From Robinsoniella peoriensis (lineage in GTDB: Bacteria; Bacillota; Clostridia; Lachnospirales; Lachnospiraceae), in the NCBI RefSeq assembly GCF_042680125.1, contig NZ_JBHTNY010000051.1: 49,979 bases of DNA; one strand, 5' to 3'. A model generated the notes under the pieces. The model was not told the DNA's origin and searched no databases. It saw only the letters and a program-made list of their open reading frames with translations. A program made the translations under genes and the position numbers. The stretch's first letter is position 1; each line of letters begins with the position of its first letter. Positions 27,053 through 35,555 of this stretch are shown here, piece by piece.

Positions 27053-27068
27053 AAACGCGGAGCGTTTT
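27052..27068 (+). terminator. intercistronic hairpin between permease and binding-protein genes
   Basis: AAAACGC (27052-27058) and GCGTTTT (27062-27068) form a perfect seven-pair stem with a three-base loop, directly after the permease stop. A T-rich tail (ATTTTTTAGG) comes about 17 bases later. It probably tunes the ratio of permease to binding protein mRNA rather than fully stopping transcription. Confidence 0.5.
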
Positions 27069-27102
27069 GCATAAAAAGAATATTTTTTAGGAGGAATAAG
27101 AT

Positions 27103-28797
27103 ATGAGGAAGAATTTTAGAAATCAGGTAGCTCTTGGTTTAGCAGCAGTTTTGGCAGCATCTGCTCTGGCAGGATGCGGCGGTTCAGACGGCAAAACCAC
27201 AGAAGCAGCAAAAACAGAAGGAACACAGGCAGAAGCAGCTACGGGAGATACTGCCGGCGGCGAAACAGCAGCATCAGGTGAAAGCGGAGACCGCATGACA
27301 ATTTCTGTTATGGGTATTGACTGGGGATATGGTCCTCTGGCAAACAGTGAGATGGAACAGTACTGGGAAGATATGTTTGATGTAAATCTGGAAATTGAAT
27401 GGGTGAACTATCAGGATTTTGACCAGAAGGTAAATACTTTGATTGCCGCAGACAGTATGCCGGATGTTATCCAGGTGAGCAAGCAGGGAAATGGTTCTTA
27501 TTATTATCCGGTGTTTACACAGGCGGTAGAAGCAGGATCTTTTGTAGATATGACACCTTACTTATTTGATAATGGAAACGGAATTGCGGAGACCAATGCA
27601 GTTATGAAAAACTGGGACGAGAATATGTGGGATCAGGCAAGATATAACGGCGGCATTTATATTCTTCCAAGAAGTAAGGCGGAAAGCGGACAGAATTCCG
27701 GTATAGAAGTCAGAAAAGACCTGATGGAAAAATATAATTTCACGGAAGAACCAAAAACCATGGAAGAATTGAAGACCTGGTTAATCGATCTGTCTAAAGC
27801 GGCATCTGAAGGTGAAGGCAAGAAGATTTATGCTCTGGAATATTTTGATGATGATTTTATGAATGACAGAATTAAAGCTTTTGCAGTAGCGTTTACGGGA
27901 CAGTCAGATTGGTCTGTAAATGAAAACGGCGAATTTGAATACATGCAGTTTAAAGATGAATATATCAATTTCCTGAACTGGATGAAAGATTTATACGATG
28001 CAGGTGTTATTGATCCTGAATTTGCTTTAGCAAATGCCGATACTTCTAAATGGAAAGCAGGCAATTCCGTGGCATATCTGACAGCATGGTATAACTGGAA
28101 TCAGTCAGCAGACCTTACCAGTAATAAAATATTTGATGAAAGTACAGGACCGGAATTAAAAGCATGGTGTCTGATGCCGGTTAAGGGAGACAAAGCATAT
28201 ACGGTAAGTCCAAACTATACGGACATTGATTCCTGTATCGCAATCAGCGCTAAATGCTCTGATGAAAAAATTAAGAAGATTATGGAAGTATTTAATGCAA
28301 CAGAAGAGACTCATCCGGGATACGATTCTGTAATAATGGATGGTGTACAGGATATTCATTATACCTTAAAAGAAGACGGAACAAAAAATACAGATGATGA
28401 AACATTTAAGAAAAAAAGACAGGATGGTTATGTAGGTGCATGGAACCAGATCTTCTTGAAAAAAGATGCGGATCAGATAAACGACAAATTTATGAAAGAC
28501 GGAACCAAGAGAGCATCTGATGAAAATATTGCAAAAGTAAAAGAAATCAAAGAGTTTGTATATAGCGACTTAAAAGAAACCGGAATGAAAAATGCAATCA
28601 GTAACCTCCAGTCAGCAACTTACAATAATAACTGGAATGTATTGACCGATGATGTAAATACCCTTTGTGCACAGTATATTATGGGACAGATTGGGGAAAC
28701 AGAATGGAAAACCTTTGTACAGGGAATCGTAGATTCTGCTGACTACAAAGCAATCCAGCAAGAATTTAAAGACGCAGCGGCAGAAGCAGCTAAATAA
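27103..28797 (+). CDS. extracellular sugar-binding lipoprotein (LplA type)
   Basis: 564 residues. The lipobox LAGC puts the lipidated Cys at residue 25, followed by an Ala/Thr/Glu-rich linker (about 26-65). The rest is a large type-1 solute-binding fold. It captures the oligosaccharide for the two permeases upstream. Proteins of this size (over 500 residues) usually bind long or branched saccharides. The start follows TAGGAGG. Confidence 0.93.
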   Translation: MRKNFRNQVALGLAAVLAASALAGCGGSDGKTTEAAKTEGTQAEAATGDTAGGETAASGESGDRMTISVMGIDWGYGPLANSEMEQYWEDMFDVNLEIEWVNYQDFDQKVNTLIAADSMPDVIQVSKQGNGSYYYPVFTQAVEAGSFVDMTPYLFDNGNGIAETNAVMKNWDENMWDQARYNGGIYILPRSKAESGQNSGIEVRKDLMEKYNFTEEPKTMEELKTWLIDLSKAASEGEGKKIYALEYFDDDFMNDRIKAFAVAFTGQSDWSVNENGEFEYMQFKDEYINFLNWMKDLYDAGVIDPEFALANADTSKWKAGNSVAYLTAWYNWNQSADLTSNKIFDESTGPELKAWCLMPVKGDKAYTVSPNYTDIDSCIAISAKCSDEKIKKIMEVFNATEETHPGYDSVIMDGVQDIHYTLKEDGTKNTDDETFKKKRQDGYVGAWNQIFLKKDADQINDKFMKDGTKRASDENIAKVKEIKEFVYSDLKETGMKNAISNLQSATYNNNWNVLTDDVNTLCAQYIMGQIGETEWKTFVQGIVDSADYKAIQQEFKDAAAEAAK

Positions 28798-28889
28798 TAG
28801 AAATTGGCAACAGGGTTCATTCACGATATGCTTAACAACTGAGAACTGACAGATGAAAAGTACGTGGATGTGCCCTGTTAATCTGTAAA

Positions 28890-28930
28890 GCAGTATTGCA
28901 GGCAGGACCGCGATATGCAGGAAGTATAAG
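28890..28930 (+). repeat. dispersed palindromic repeat, copy B1 (hairpin 2 only)
   Basis: GCAGTATTGCAGGCAGG, then CGCGATATGCAGGAAGTATAAG, is a diverged copy of the element that follows immediately at 28929-29040. It lies head to tail with copy B2. The rest of 28798-28889 shows only a distant AACAGGG/CCCTGTT pairing (28809 and 28873). Confidence 0.7.
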
Positions 28931-29040
28931 GTTGAAAGAAAATTATGATATAGAAAGGATGCCATGGTGTGATTCTTTCAACCTGTTTTAGTGTGGCAGT
29001 ATTGCAGGCAAGCCTGCAATATGCAATGGGTATAAATATG
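28929..29040 (+). repeat. dispersed two-hairpin repeat, copy B2, reading into the GH2 gene
   Basis: Hairpin 1: AGGTTGAAAGAA (28929-28940) pairs perfectly with TTCTTTCAACCT (28973-28984), with AGAAAGG..GCCA between. Hairpin 2: TATTGCAGGC (29000-29009) and GCCTGCAATA (29012-29021), a perfect ten-pair stem. The tail TGCAATGGGTATAAATATG ends exactly at the ATG of the next gene. Copy C at 41828-42010 has the same layout and the same 52-base first block. Confidence 0.85.
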
Positions 29041-32000
29041 GTTAATCAGGATTTTTTTCATGAGATTGCAATGACAAAGCATCCAATTGGGACAACAGAT
29101 AAAGAAGTACAGCCTTTACCAACACCGGATATCTGGTTTTCAAAAGAAGACTGCCGTCAGCATAAGATTTCCTGGGAGAAGGAAAAGACATTCGAAGAGC
29201 AGTGTGAGAAATTCACGCGGGACTTAGAAGCTATGAGAAAGCAATACCGTCCATACATGAAGAACTATCTGCCGCTTGCAGAGACGGGGACAGAGAGTAT
29301 TCAATTGCGTGAATTTGAATTCCGCTATCGGGAAAAAGGAGAGGTATTTACAGAACGGGATGATGTCAATAAGGTATGGGAAAAAGTAACGGTACCTGAT
29401 TACAGAGGACCTGCGCTGGAAGATGGAAAGTGGAGCGGTTATTACAGATGCTCTTATAGAGATACATGGTCAGAAGGGCTCATTCAAAATAAGAAGAGAG
29501 CTGTTCTGTATTTTCAGTGTGTGGACTATATTGCTGAAATATATCTGAATGGCAATTATGTAGGCAGCCATGAAGGATTTTTTGCTCCTTTTTCTTTTGA
29601 TGTTACAGATTACATGCAAGAAGAAAATGAATTGGTTATCCTGTGTAAAAATGATGTGCCGATACTTGGCGTTGGTCCGGTTTTGGATGGGGATAAAATC
29701 TATGCGGCTACCGGACCCGGATGGGATGACCCAAATGTTGGATGGCACCATTGTCCGGCAGGAGCTGGAGTATTTGGAAGTGTTGCCCTGGAGATTCGCC
29801 CGGAAGTATACCTGGAAGATATTTTTGTAAGACCGGATATTGACAATGATATGGTGGAAGTACGGCTGGGGGTCCTGAACTATACAGATGAGGTGAAAAC
29901 AGATTACAATTTGGATCTGGATCTGCTGCCACGTAATTATGAAGGGAGAAAGATCGGAGATTTCCATACGACGATTCCATACGTGGGACCGGGAAAGAAT
30001 GAATACCGTTACTTTATACCGGTATCAGATTACAGGCTTTGGGAACCGGATACCCCGTGGCTTTATGGAGCCCGGGCAAATCTGAGAAAAGGTAGTGTAT
30101 CTGTTTCAGGCAGGAGCCAGAATTTTGGACTAAAAAAATTTGTGAGTGATGAAACCTCTGTACCAAAAGGGAAATTTTATCTGAACAACCATCCCATAGT
30201 ACTTCGCGGTGCCAATGAAATGGGACACCTCCAACAGTGTGTGATGAAGGGAGATTTTGACCAGTTGGTGGATGACATTCTGATTGCCAGGATGTGCAAT
30301 ATGAATTATTACCGTATCACTCAGAGGCCGGTACAGGAAGAAATCTATGATTACTTTGATATGCTTGGAATGATGCACCAGTGTGACTTTCCCCTCTTTG
30401 GTTTTCTTAGAAGGCCTCAATTTGCAGAAGCAGTGAAGCAGGTGCAGGAGATGGAACATCTGGTAAGAAAGCATGTATCTGCTGTGTTAGTTACTTTTAT
30501 AAATGAACCCATGTGTATTCGGCGCACCGAAGATCCTGATGATAAATATTCCAGACGCTATGAAGCTAAAGGACACCGGCATCTGTTAAGAGATGAACTG
30601 GAGGCATTTTTCGCAGCGGCAAGAAAGGCAGTATATGTGGAAAACCCTGATCGTGTGATTAAAAATGTGGAAGGGGACTATGACGGGCCTACCGCAGAAG
30701 GTATGCCGGATTTTCACTGTTACACCATGTGGTATACCAATCATGGAGAACCGATTGGCCGACTGCTGAAAGGATATCTGCCCCCGGTTAAAGAAGGCTG
30801 GATGATTGGATGCGGTGAATATGGTGCCGAGGGCTTGGATCATGAGGAGGTAATGCGCAGTTTCTATCCAAAGGAATGGCTGGAAACACAGCCTGACGGA
30901 TCTTGGTATCCGGATAAAATTGTTCGTGCACAGACCTATTCGGTACAGGGGGACTGGTATGAGGAACAGAATAATATAGCTGACTGGGTAAGGGAGAGCC
31001 AGATTCATCAGGCAAAAGCCACAAAGCTTTTGACGGATGCCTACCGAAGAAGGGGCGATATTATAAACCATACGGCAATTCATCTGTTGATTGATGCATG
31101 GCCGTCAGGCTGGATGAAGACCCTGGTAGATTGCAGGCGTCAGCCTAAAAGGGCATATTTTACTTATCAGGAATCGCTGCAGCCGCTCCGGGTAAATCTC
31201 TATACCGGGCGCAGCAATGCTTATCTGGATGAACAGGTGGACGTAGAGGCGTGGCTGTTAAATGATACGGGGAAAGACAGTGTATTGACAATCCGGGCAG
31301 AAGTATTTGCAGGTCATGACACAGATCCCTTTGCGGCTTATGAAATGGAAGATACAGCATTAGCGGCGAATGCCATATGTGCCGGCAAGATTCCGTTAAG
31401 CTTTGAGGAAATGCCGGGATTTAACGGCACTCATGCAGAAGTGCAGATTAAAGCAGCTATTTTAAATGAAGAAGGAAATGTTCTGAATACAGAAACCTTA
31501 TTTCTACAGGTGTATAAACGTAAGATACATACGGAGAAGGTCAGAACAATTGGTGATGAAGCAATCTTACTTTGCACTAACTTGGGATTAACGCCAATAG
31601 AAACCGAAGATCAGACTACCTTAGGACAGTCTGACGCAACCGGCAATGATATCTTAATAATCAGTGATTTTAGTTCTGACAGCGTTTCAGAGGCAGAAGC
31701 CCATGCAAAGGCTGGCGGACGAAGCATTCTGCTAATGCCGGAGAAAAAAGTAATACTTAATATCGGAGAAAAAGAGGTATCCACAAAGGGATGTGGGGAA
31801 CTGTTCTTTGCGGCAGCAAAGAAAGAGTTCCAAGATTATCCGATTTCCATGGTATATAACAAAGAAAAGGGATATATTGATGCTACTGCATCCTTCACTG
31901 TTCAGACGGAGCTTCCGGGCGAGGCACTGATATATACTTATGACAAGCAGGGGGCGAGAAAAAACCAGGGCGCAAAACCGCATCTTCCGTTTGTAAAGAA

Positions 32001-32118
32001 ATGCCCACTGGGTTCAGGTGAGATTCTGTTGATAAGTCTGGCCAGATCAGGAAGAATCGGATGTAATCCGGGATTGGATGAACTGTTCAGAAATTTGATC
32101 TTGAAAGGTGAAAGATAA
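29038..32118 (+). CDS. GH2-family glycoside hydrolase
   Basis: 1026 residues from the ATG at 29038. A jelly-roll sugar-binding domain (about 100-265: GYYRCSYRDTW, AEIYLNGNYVGSHEGFF), an immunoglobulin-like domain, and a TIM barrel (about 380-690) follow in order. The likely acid/base is Glu490 in TFINEPM, and the nucleophile is probably Glu594 in IGCGEYGAEG. GH2 members are beta-galactosidases, beta-mannosidases, beta-glucuronidases or alpha-arabinopyranosidases. The sequence does not decide among them. No signal peptide is seen. An alternative GTG start at 28969, after AAAGGA, would add 23 residues encoded by the dispersed repeat. Confidence 0.85.
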   Translation: MVNQDFFHEIAMTKHPIGTTDKEVQPLPTPDIWFSKEDCRQHKISWEKEKTFEEQCEKFTRDLEAMRKQYRPYMKNYLPLAETGTESIQLREFEFRYREKGEVFTERDDVNKVWEKVTVPDYRGPALEDGKWSGYYRCSYRDTWSEGLIQNKKRAVLYFQCVDYIAEIYLNGNYVGSHEGFFAPFSFDVTDYMQEENELVILCKNDVPILGVGPVLDGDKIYAATGPGWDDPNVGWHHCPAGAGVFGSVALEIRPEVYLEDIFVRPDIDNDMVEVRLGVLNYTDEVKTDYNLDLDLLPRNYEGRKIGDFHTTIPYVGPGKNEYRYFIPVSDYRLWEPDTPWLYGARANLRKGSVSVSGRSQNFGLKKFVSDETSVPKGKFYLNNHPIVLRGANEMGHLQQCVMKGDFDQLVDDILIARMCNMNYYRITQRPVQEEIYDYFDMLGMMHQCDFPLFGFLRRPQFAEAVKQVQEMEHLVRKHVSAVLVTFINEPMCIRRTEDPDDKYSRRYEAKGHRHLLRDELEAFFAAARKAVYVENPDRVIKNVEGDYDGPTAEGMPDFHCYTMWYTNHGEPIGRLLKGYLPPVKEGWMIGCGEYGAEGLDHEEVMRSFYPKEWLETQPDGSWYPDKIVRAQTYSVQGDWYEEQNNIADWVRESQIHQAKATKLLTDAYRRRGDIINHTAIHLLIDAWPSGWMKTLVDCRRQPKRAYFTYQESLQPLRVNLYTGRSNAYLDEQVDVEAWLLNDTGKDSVLTIRAEVFAGHDTDPFAAYEMEDTALAANAICAGKIPLSFEEMPGFNGTHAEVQIKAAILNEEGNVLNTETLFLQVYKRKIHTEKVRTIGDEAILLCTNLGLTPIETEDQTTLGQSDATGNDILIISDFSSDSVSEAEAHAKAGGRSILLMPEKKVILNIGEKEVSTKGCGELFFAAAKKEFQDYPISMVYNKEKGYIDATASFTVQTELPGEALIYTYDKQGARKNQGAKPHLPFVKKCPLGSGEILLISLARSGRIGCNPGLDELFRNLILKGER

Positions 32119-32119
32119 G

Positions 32120-33202
32120 ATGGGATTGCTTGAGCAAGAAATAAAAAGCAGAAATCTTCCGGAGCTATTTAGAAATAAAGACAATGAGGCTGTACAGAAT
32201 GAAAGCGGCTGGAGATCCAGACGGGAGGAGATAAAAAATCTGCTTTGCAGAGAGTTCTGCGGCTGTTTCCCAAGAATTACGCATCGAATAGCAGGTAAAC
32301 AGGTTCTGGAGGATGATAGTGCCTACGGTGGCAAAGCGGTGGTGAAGACCATAAACCTTGGGATTGCATCCGATTATTCTTATGTATCATTTCCATACCG
32401 TCTCATGCTTCCGAAAAATGCAGAGCGTCCCCCTGTTTTTCTCTATCTGGCATTTTCACCGGAAATTGCGGATGGGTTAGGAGAAGAAATTCTGGATGCC
32501 GGATATGGTGTGGCAAATGTTTATTATCAGGATATTACCGCCGATTATTATGACGAGCATCAAAGCGGATTGGGCAGGTTTTGTACCAGGAATAATTATG
32601 ACAGCTGGGGGAAACTGGCAATGTGGGCATGGGGGAGCAGCAGAATCCTGGATGATATTTTGGAAAGGGAGGAAATAGATGAAAAGAGGGTTGCAGTTCT
32701 GGGGCATTCGCGTCTGGGAAAAACAGCGTTAATTGCCGGGGCTTTTGATGAGAGGTTTTCCCTGACGGCTGCAAATGAATCCGGCGCGGGTGGAGCCGCT
32801 CTGTTTCGGGGGAAAACCGGGGAGCAGATAGAAAATCTCTATGGGAAGGGATCCAGACTCTGGTTTGACGGAAATTTTTTTAACTACCGAAAGGATCTGA
32901 CCCGGATGCCTTTTGACCAGCATTTTCTCCTGTCCCTGACAGCTCCCCGCCATCTCTATATAGCCAGTGCGGACAGGGATGACTGGGCAGATCCAAAGTC
33001 TGAATTTTTAACGTGTGCGGAATGTTCGAAAGTTTGGAATCTGTATGGAGAAGAAGGTCTGGTTTCACCGGACCGCCTGCCGGAAACAGGAGCATGTTAC
33101 CATGAAGGCAGAATCGGATACCATTTGCGGCGGGGGACTCATTATCTCAGCCGGGATGACTGGAGACAGATAATTGCATACCGGAATCGGCATGGAGTGT
33201 GA
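32120..33202 (+). CDS. CE15-like alpha/beta-hydrolase esterase
   Basis: 360 residues of alpha/beta-hydrolase fold. The nucleophile elbow GHSRLGKTA gives Ser197. The ANESGAGG segment gives a candidate acid Glu220, and HYLSRDDW near the end gives His341, the layout of CE15 glucuronoyl esterases. These cleave 4-O-methyl-glucuronate esters, and some family members act on other uronate or acyl esters. CE15 enzymes are often secreted, but no signal peptide is seen. It would then remove an ester from imported sugars. ATG 32120 follows AAAGGTG, one base after the GH2 stop. Confidence 0.72.
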   Translation: MGLLEQEIKSRNLPELFRNKDNEAVQNESGWRSRREEIKNLLCREFCGCFPRITHRIAGKQVLEDDSAYGGKAVVKTINLGIASDYSYVSFPYRLMLPKNAERPPVFLYLAFSPEIADGLGEEILDAGYGVANVYYQDITADYYDEHQSGLGRFCTRNNYDSWGKLAMWAWGSSRILDDILEREEIDEKRVAVLGHSRLGKTALIAGAFDERFSLTAANESGAGGAALFRGKTGEQIENLYGKGSRLWFDGNFFNYRKDLTRMPFDQHFLLSLTAPRHLYIASADRDDWADPKSEFLTCAECSKVWNLYGEEGLVSPDRLPETGACYHEGRIGYHLRRGTHYLSRDDWRQIIAYRNRHGV

Positions 33203-33218
33203 GAGGTTAAAAGAAAAG

Positions 33219-35477
33219 ATGAAGAGATATGAAATATATATGAAAAAGCCCGCCAGGAAGTGGGACGATGGATTCCCTCTTGGGAATGGCCGCCTGGGAG
33301 CGATGCTGCTGGGGCGCTTGAAAGAAGAAACTATATTTATAAATGAAGAGACCCTGTGTTATGGACCTCCAAGAGAAAGGGAAAATCCCGATGCGTTGGG
33401 GCATCTGGGAGAAATCCGGGACCTTTTACTGGAAGGTAAGGTGGAAAAAGCGGCATTTCTGGCTAAAATGGCTCTGGCGTCAACGCCGAAATACAACAAT
33501 CCTTACCAGCCTATGGGAGATTTGAGACTTTGTTTCTTAAATCATGCCGGGAAGGAAACAAAATACGAAGCCAGACTGTGTCTGAATGAGGCAATCGCCA
33601 CAATTGTATATGAACTGGATGAAACCCGGTATGAAAGGGAACATTTTGTCAGTGAAGCTTATCAGGTGCTTGCAATCCGTGTCCGCTCTAAGGGAAAACA
33701 TAAGATAACCATGAGTGCCAATATCAGCCGGAAACCATTTGAAGAATTTACGGGAGTTCTGGGAGAGGCTACAGCGGGAAACTGGGGAGAAAACGGCGCA
33801 GGCGGAATGCACTATCTGAGTGGGGTACGCATAGCATCGGAGCGAGCCAGGACCATGGGCGATGCCGTTTATCTGGAAGCAGCTGAGGAAGTGGTAGTAT
33901 ATCTGGCAGCAGGTACGGATTACCTGGATTGTCTGAATGGTAAGCGTAAAGACGGCAAAGAAGCTTATGAAGAACTGTATCAGGTGGTTGGCAAACGGCT
34001 GGATGCGGCACAGGCAGCGGGATATGATGAGATACGCAGGCGGCATTTAGAAGATTATCAGTCTGTATATGGTGATTTTAATCTGGATTTATATGGAACA
34101 GGGAAAGAAGAAATGGCAACAGCTGAAATTCTGAATGCCTTTCGCCAGGGGGATATTTCGTGCGACAATTATCTGACGGAAATTCTGGTACACTATGCCA
34201 GATATCTGATGGTTGCTTCTTCCTATAACTGCCAGCTTCCCGCTAATCTCCAGGGGTTATGGAACGGCTCCTATGAACCGCCGTGGCAGTGTCAGTATAC
34301 AATTAATATTAATACCCAGATGAATTACTGGTTTGCGGAAAAAGCAGGGTTATCCCAGTGTCAGCTGCCTGTTATGAATCTGGTAAAGCTGCTTGCCGGG
34401 AACGGAAAGGAAACAGCCCGTAAGCTATATGGCGCAAGAGGGTTCTGCGCACATCACAATACAAATGTATGGGGGTGTACAGCACCGGAAGGAATTTTTG
34501 ATGCATCTCCATATTGGGTTATGGGAGGCGCTTGGATGTGCCTGCATCTGTATGAACATTATTTATATACAGAAGACATGGAGTTTTTGAAAGAAGCTCT
34601 TCCAATTATGAGAGAGGCGATCCTGTTCTTTGAAGATTATCTTTATGAGCTTCCAAATGGCCTTCTGGTCACAGGACCGGTTGTATCTCCGGAAAATACA
34701 TATCGTTCAAGGGTGGGTGAAACCGGAGCATTATCTATGGGAACCGCAATGGACAGTGCAATTTTAAGACAGCTTCTGAAAGCGTATCTGGACAGTATGG
34801 ATGTCCTTGGAATTCAAAATGAAGAGGAAGAAAAAACCTTAAAGATTATTCTTGGGAAGCTTCCGCCGCTTATGATTGGAAAAGACGGCAGGCTAATGGA
34901 GTGGATGGAGGATTATGAGGAAATGGAACCGGGGCACCGGCATATTTCTCATCTCTATGCATTGCATCCGGGAAATGAAATTACTCCTGAAACTGAGGCA
35001 TATTTTGAAGCAGCTAAAAAGACTTTGCAGACCAGACTTACCCATGGCGGCGGACACACAGGCTGGAGCCGTGCATGGCTTGGATGCTTTGCAGCAAGGC
35101 TGGAGGATGGAAAATCACTGAAAGAGCATGTGAGTCAGCTTCTGAAAAAGTGCATTCAGGATAATCTGCTGGATATGCATCCGCCATTTCAAATTGATGG
35201 GAATTTTGGAATTGCAGAGGCAATTCTGGAAGGCATTGTGCGGAGCCTGACAGGAAAAGCGGTATTGCTGCCGGCACTGCCAAAGGAATGGAAAGACGGC
35301 AGTTTGAAAGGTTATATTTTAAAAGGAAATACGAGACTGGACATGGACTGGGAAAATGAAAGGCCTGTGAGAATTGCCCTGACTTCACAAAGCACAAAGA
35401 CGTATCAGCTGGCCTGGAGGAATGAGATTAGAAATGTTATCTGCAGGGCAGGAGAAAAAGTAGAACTGAATTGGTAA
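33219..35477 (+). CDS. GH95 alpha-L-fucosidase (or alpha-L-galactosidase)
   Basis: 752 residues. The start region PARKWDDGFPLGNGRLGAML and INEETLCYG are GH95 hallmarks. The barrel carries FCAHHNTNVWGC with the paired Asn residues that act with the base, VTGPVVSPENTY with the likely acid, and HRHISHLYALHPG and HTGWSRAW near the end. GH95 removes alpha-1,2-linked L-fucose, and some plant-glycan members act on L-galactose. The ATG at 33219 lies 16 bases after the esterase stop with AGAGG upstream. No signal peptide is seen. Confidence 0.92.
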   Translation: MKRYEIYMKKPARKWDDGFPLGNGRLGAMLLGRLKEETIFINEETLCYGPPRERENPDALGHLGEIRDLLLEGKVEKAAFLAKMALASTPKYNNPYQPMGDLRLCFLNHAGKETKYEARLCLNEAIATIVYELDETRYEREHFVSEAYQVLAIRVRSKGKHKITMSANISRKPFEEFTGVLGEATAGNWGENGAGGMHYLSGVRIASERARTMGDAVYLEAAEEVVVYLAAGTDYLDCLNGKRKDGKEAYEELYQVVGKRLDAAQAAGYDEIRRRHLEDYQSVYGDFNLDLYGTGKEEMATAEILNAFRQGDISCDNYLTEILVHYARYLMVASSYNCQLPANLQGLWNGSYEPPWQCQYTININTQMNYWFAEKAGLSQCQLPVMNLVKLLAGNGKETARKLYGARGFCAHHNTNVWGCTAPEGIFDASPYWVMGGAWMCLHLYEHYLYTEDMEFLKEALPIMREAILFFEDYLYELPNGLLVTGPVVSPENTYRSRVGETGALSMGTAMDSAILRQLLKAYLDSMDVLGIQNEEEEKTLKIILGKLPPLMIGKDGRLMEWMEDYEEMEPGHRHISHLYALHPGNEITPETEAYFEAAKKTLQTRLTHGGGHTGWSRAWLGCFAARLEDGKSLKEHVSQLLKKCIQDNLLDMHPPFQIDGNFGIAEAILEGIVRSLTGKAVLLPALPKEWKDGSLKGYILKGNTRLDMDWENERPVRIALTSQSTKTYQLAWRNEIRNVICRAGEKVELNW

Positions 35478-35555
35478 ATATGCAATTCAATTATATAAGT
35501 AATTTCGGACACACTTTGACATTTATAAAAACGCTCTAAGAATATGGAGGAACAA

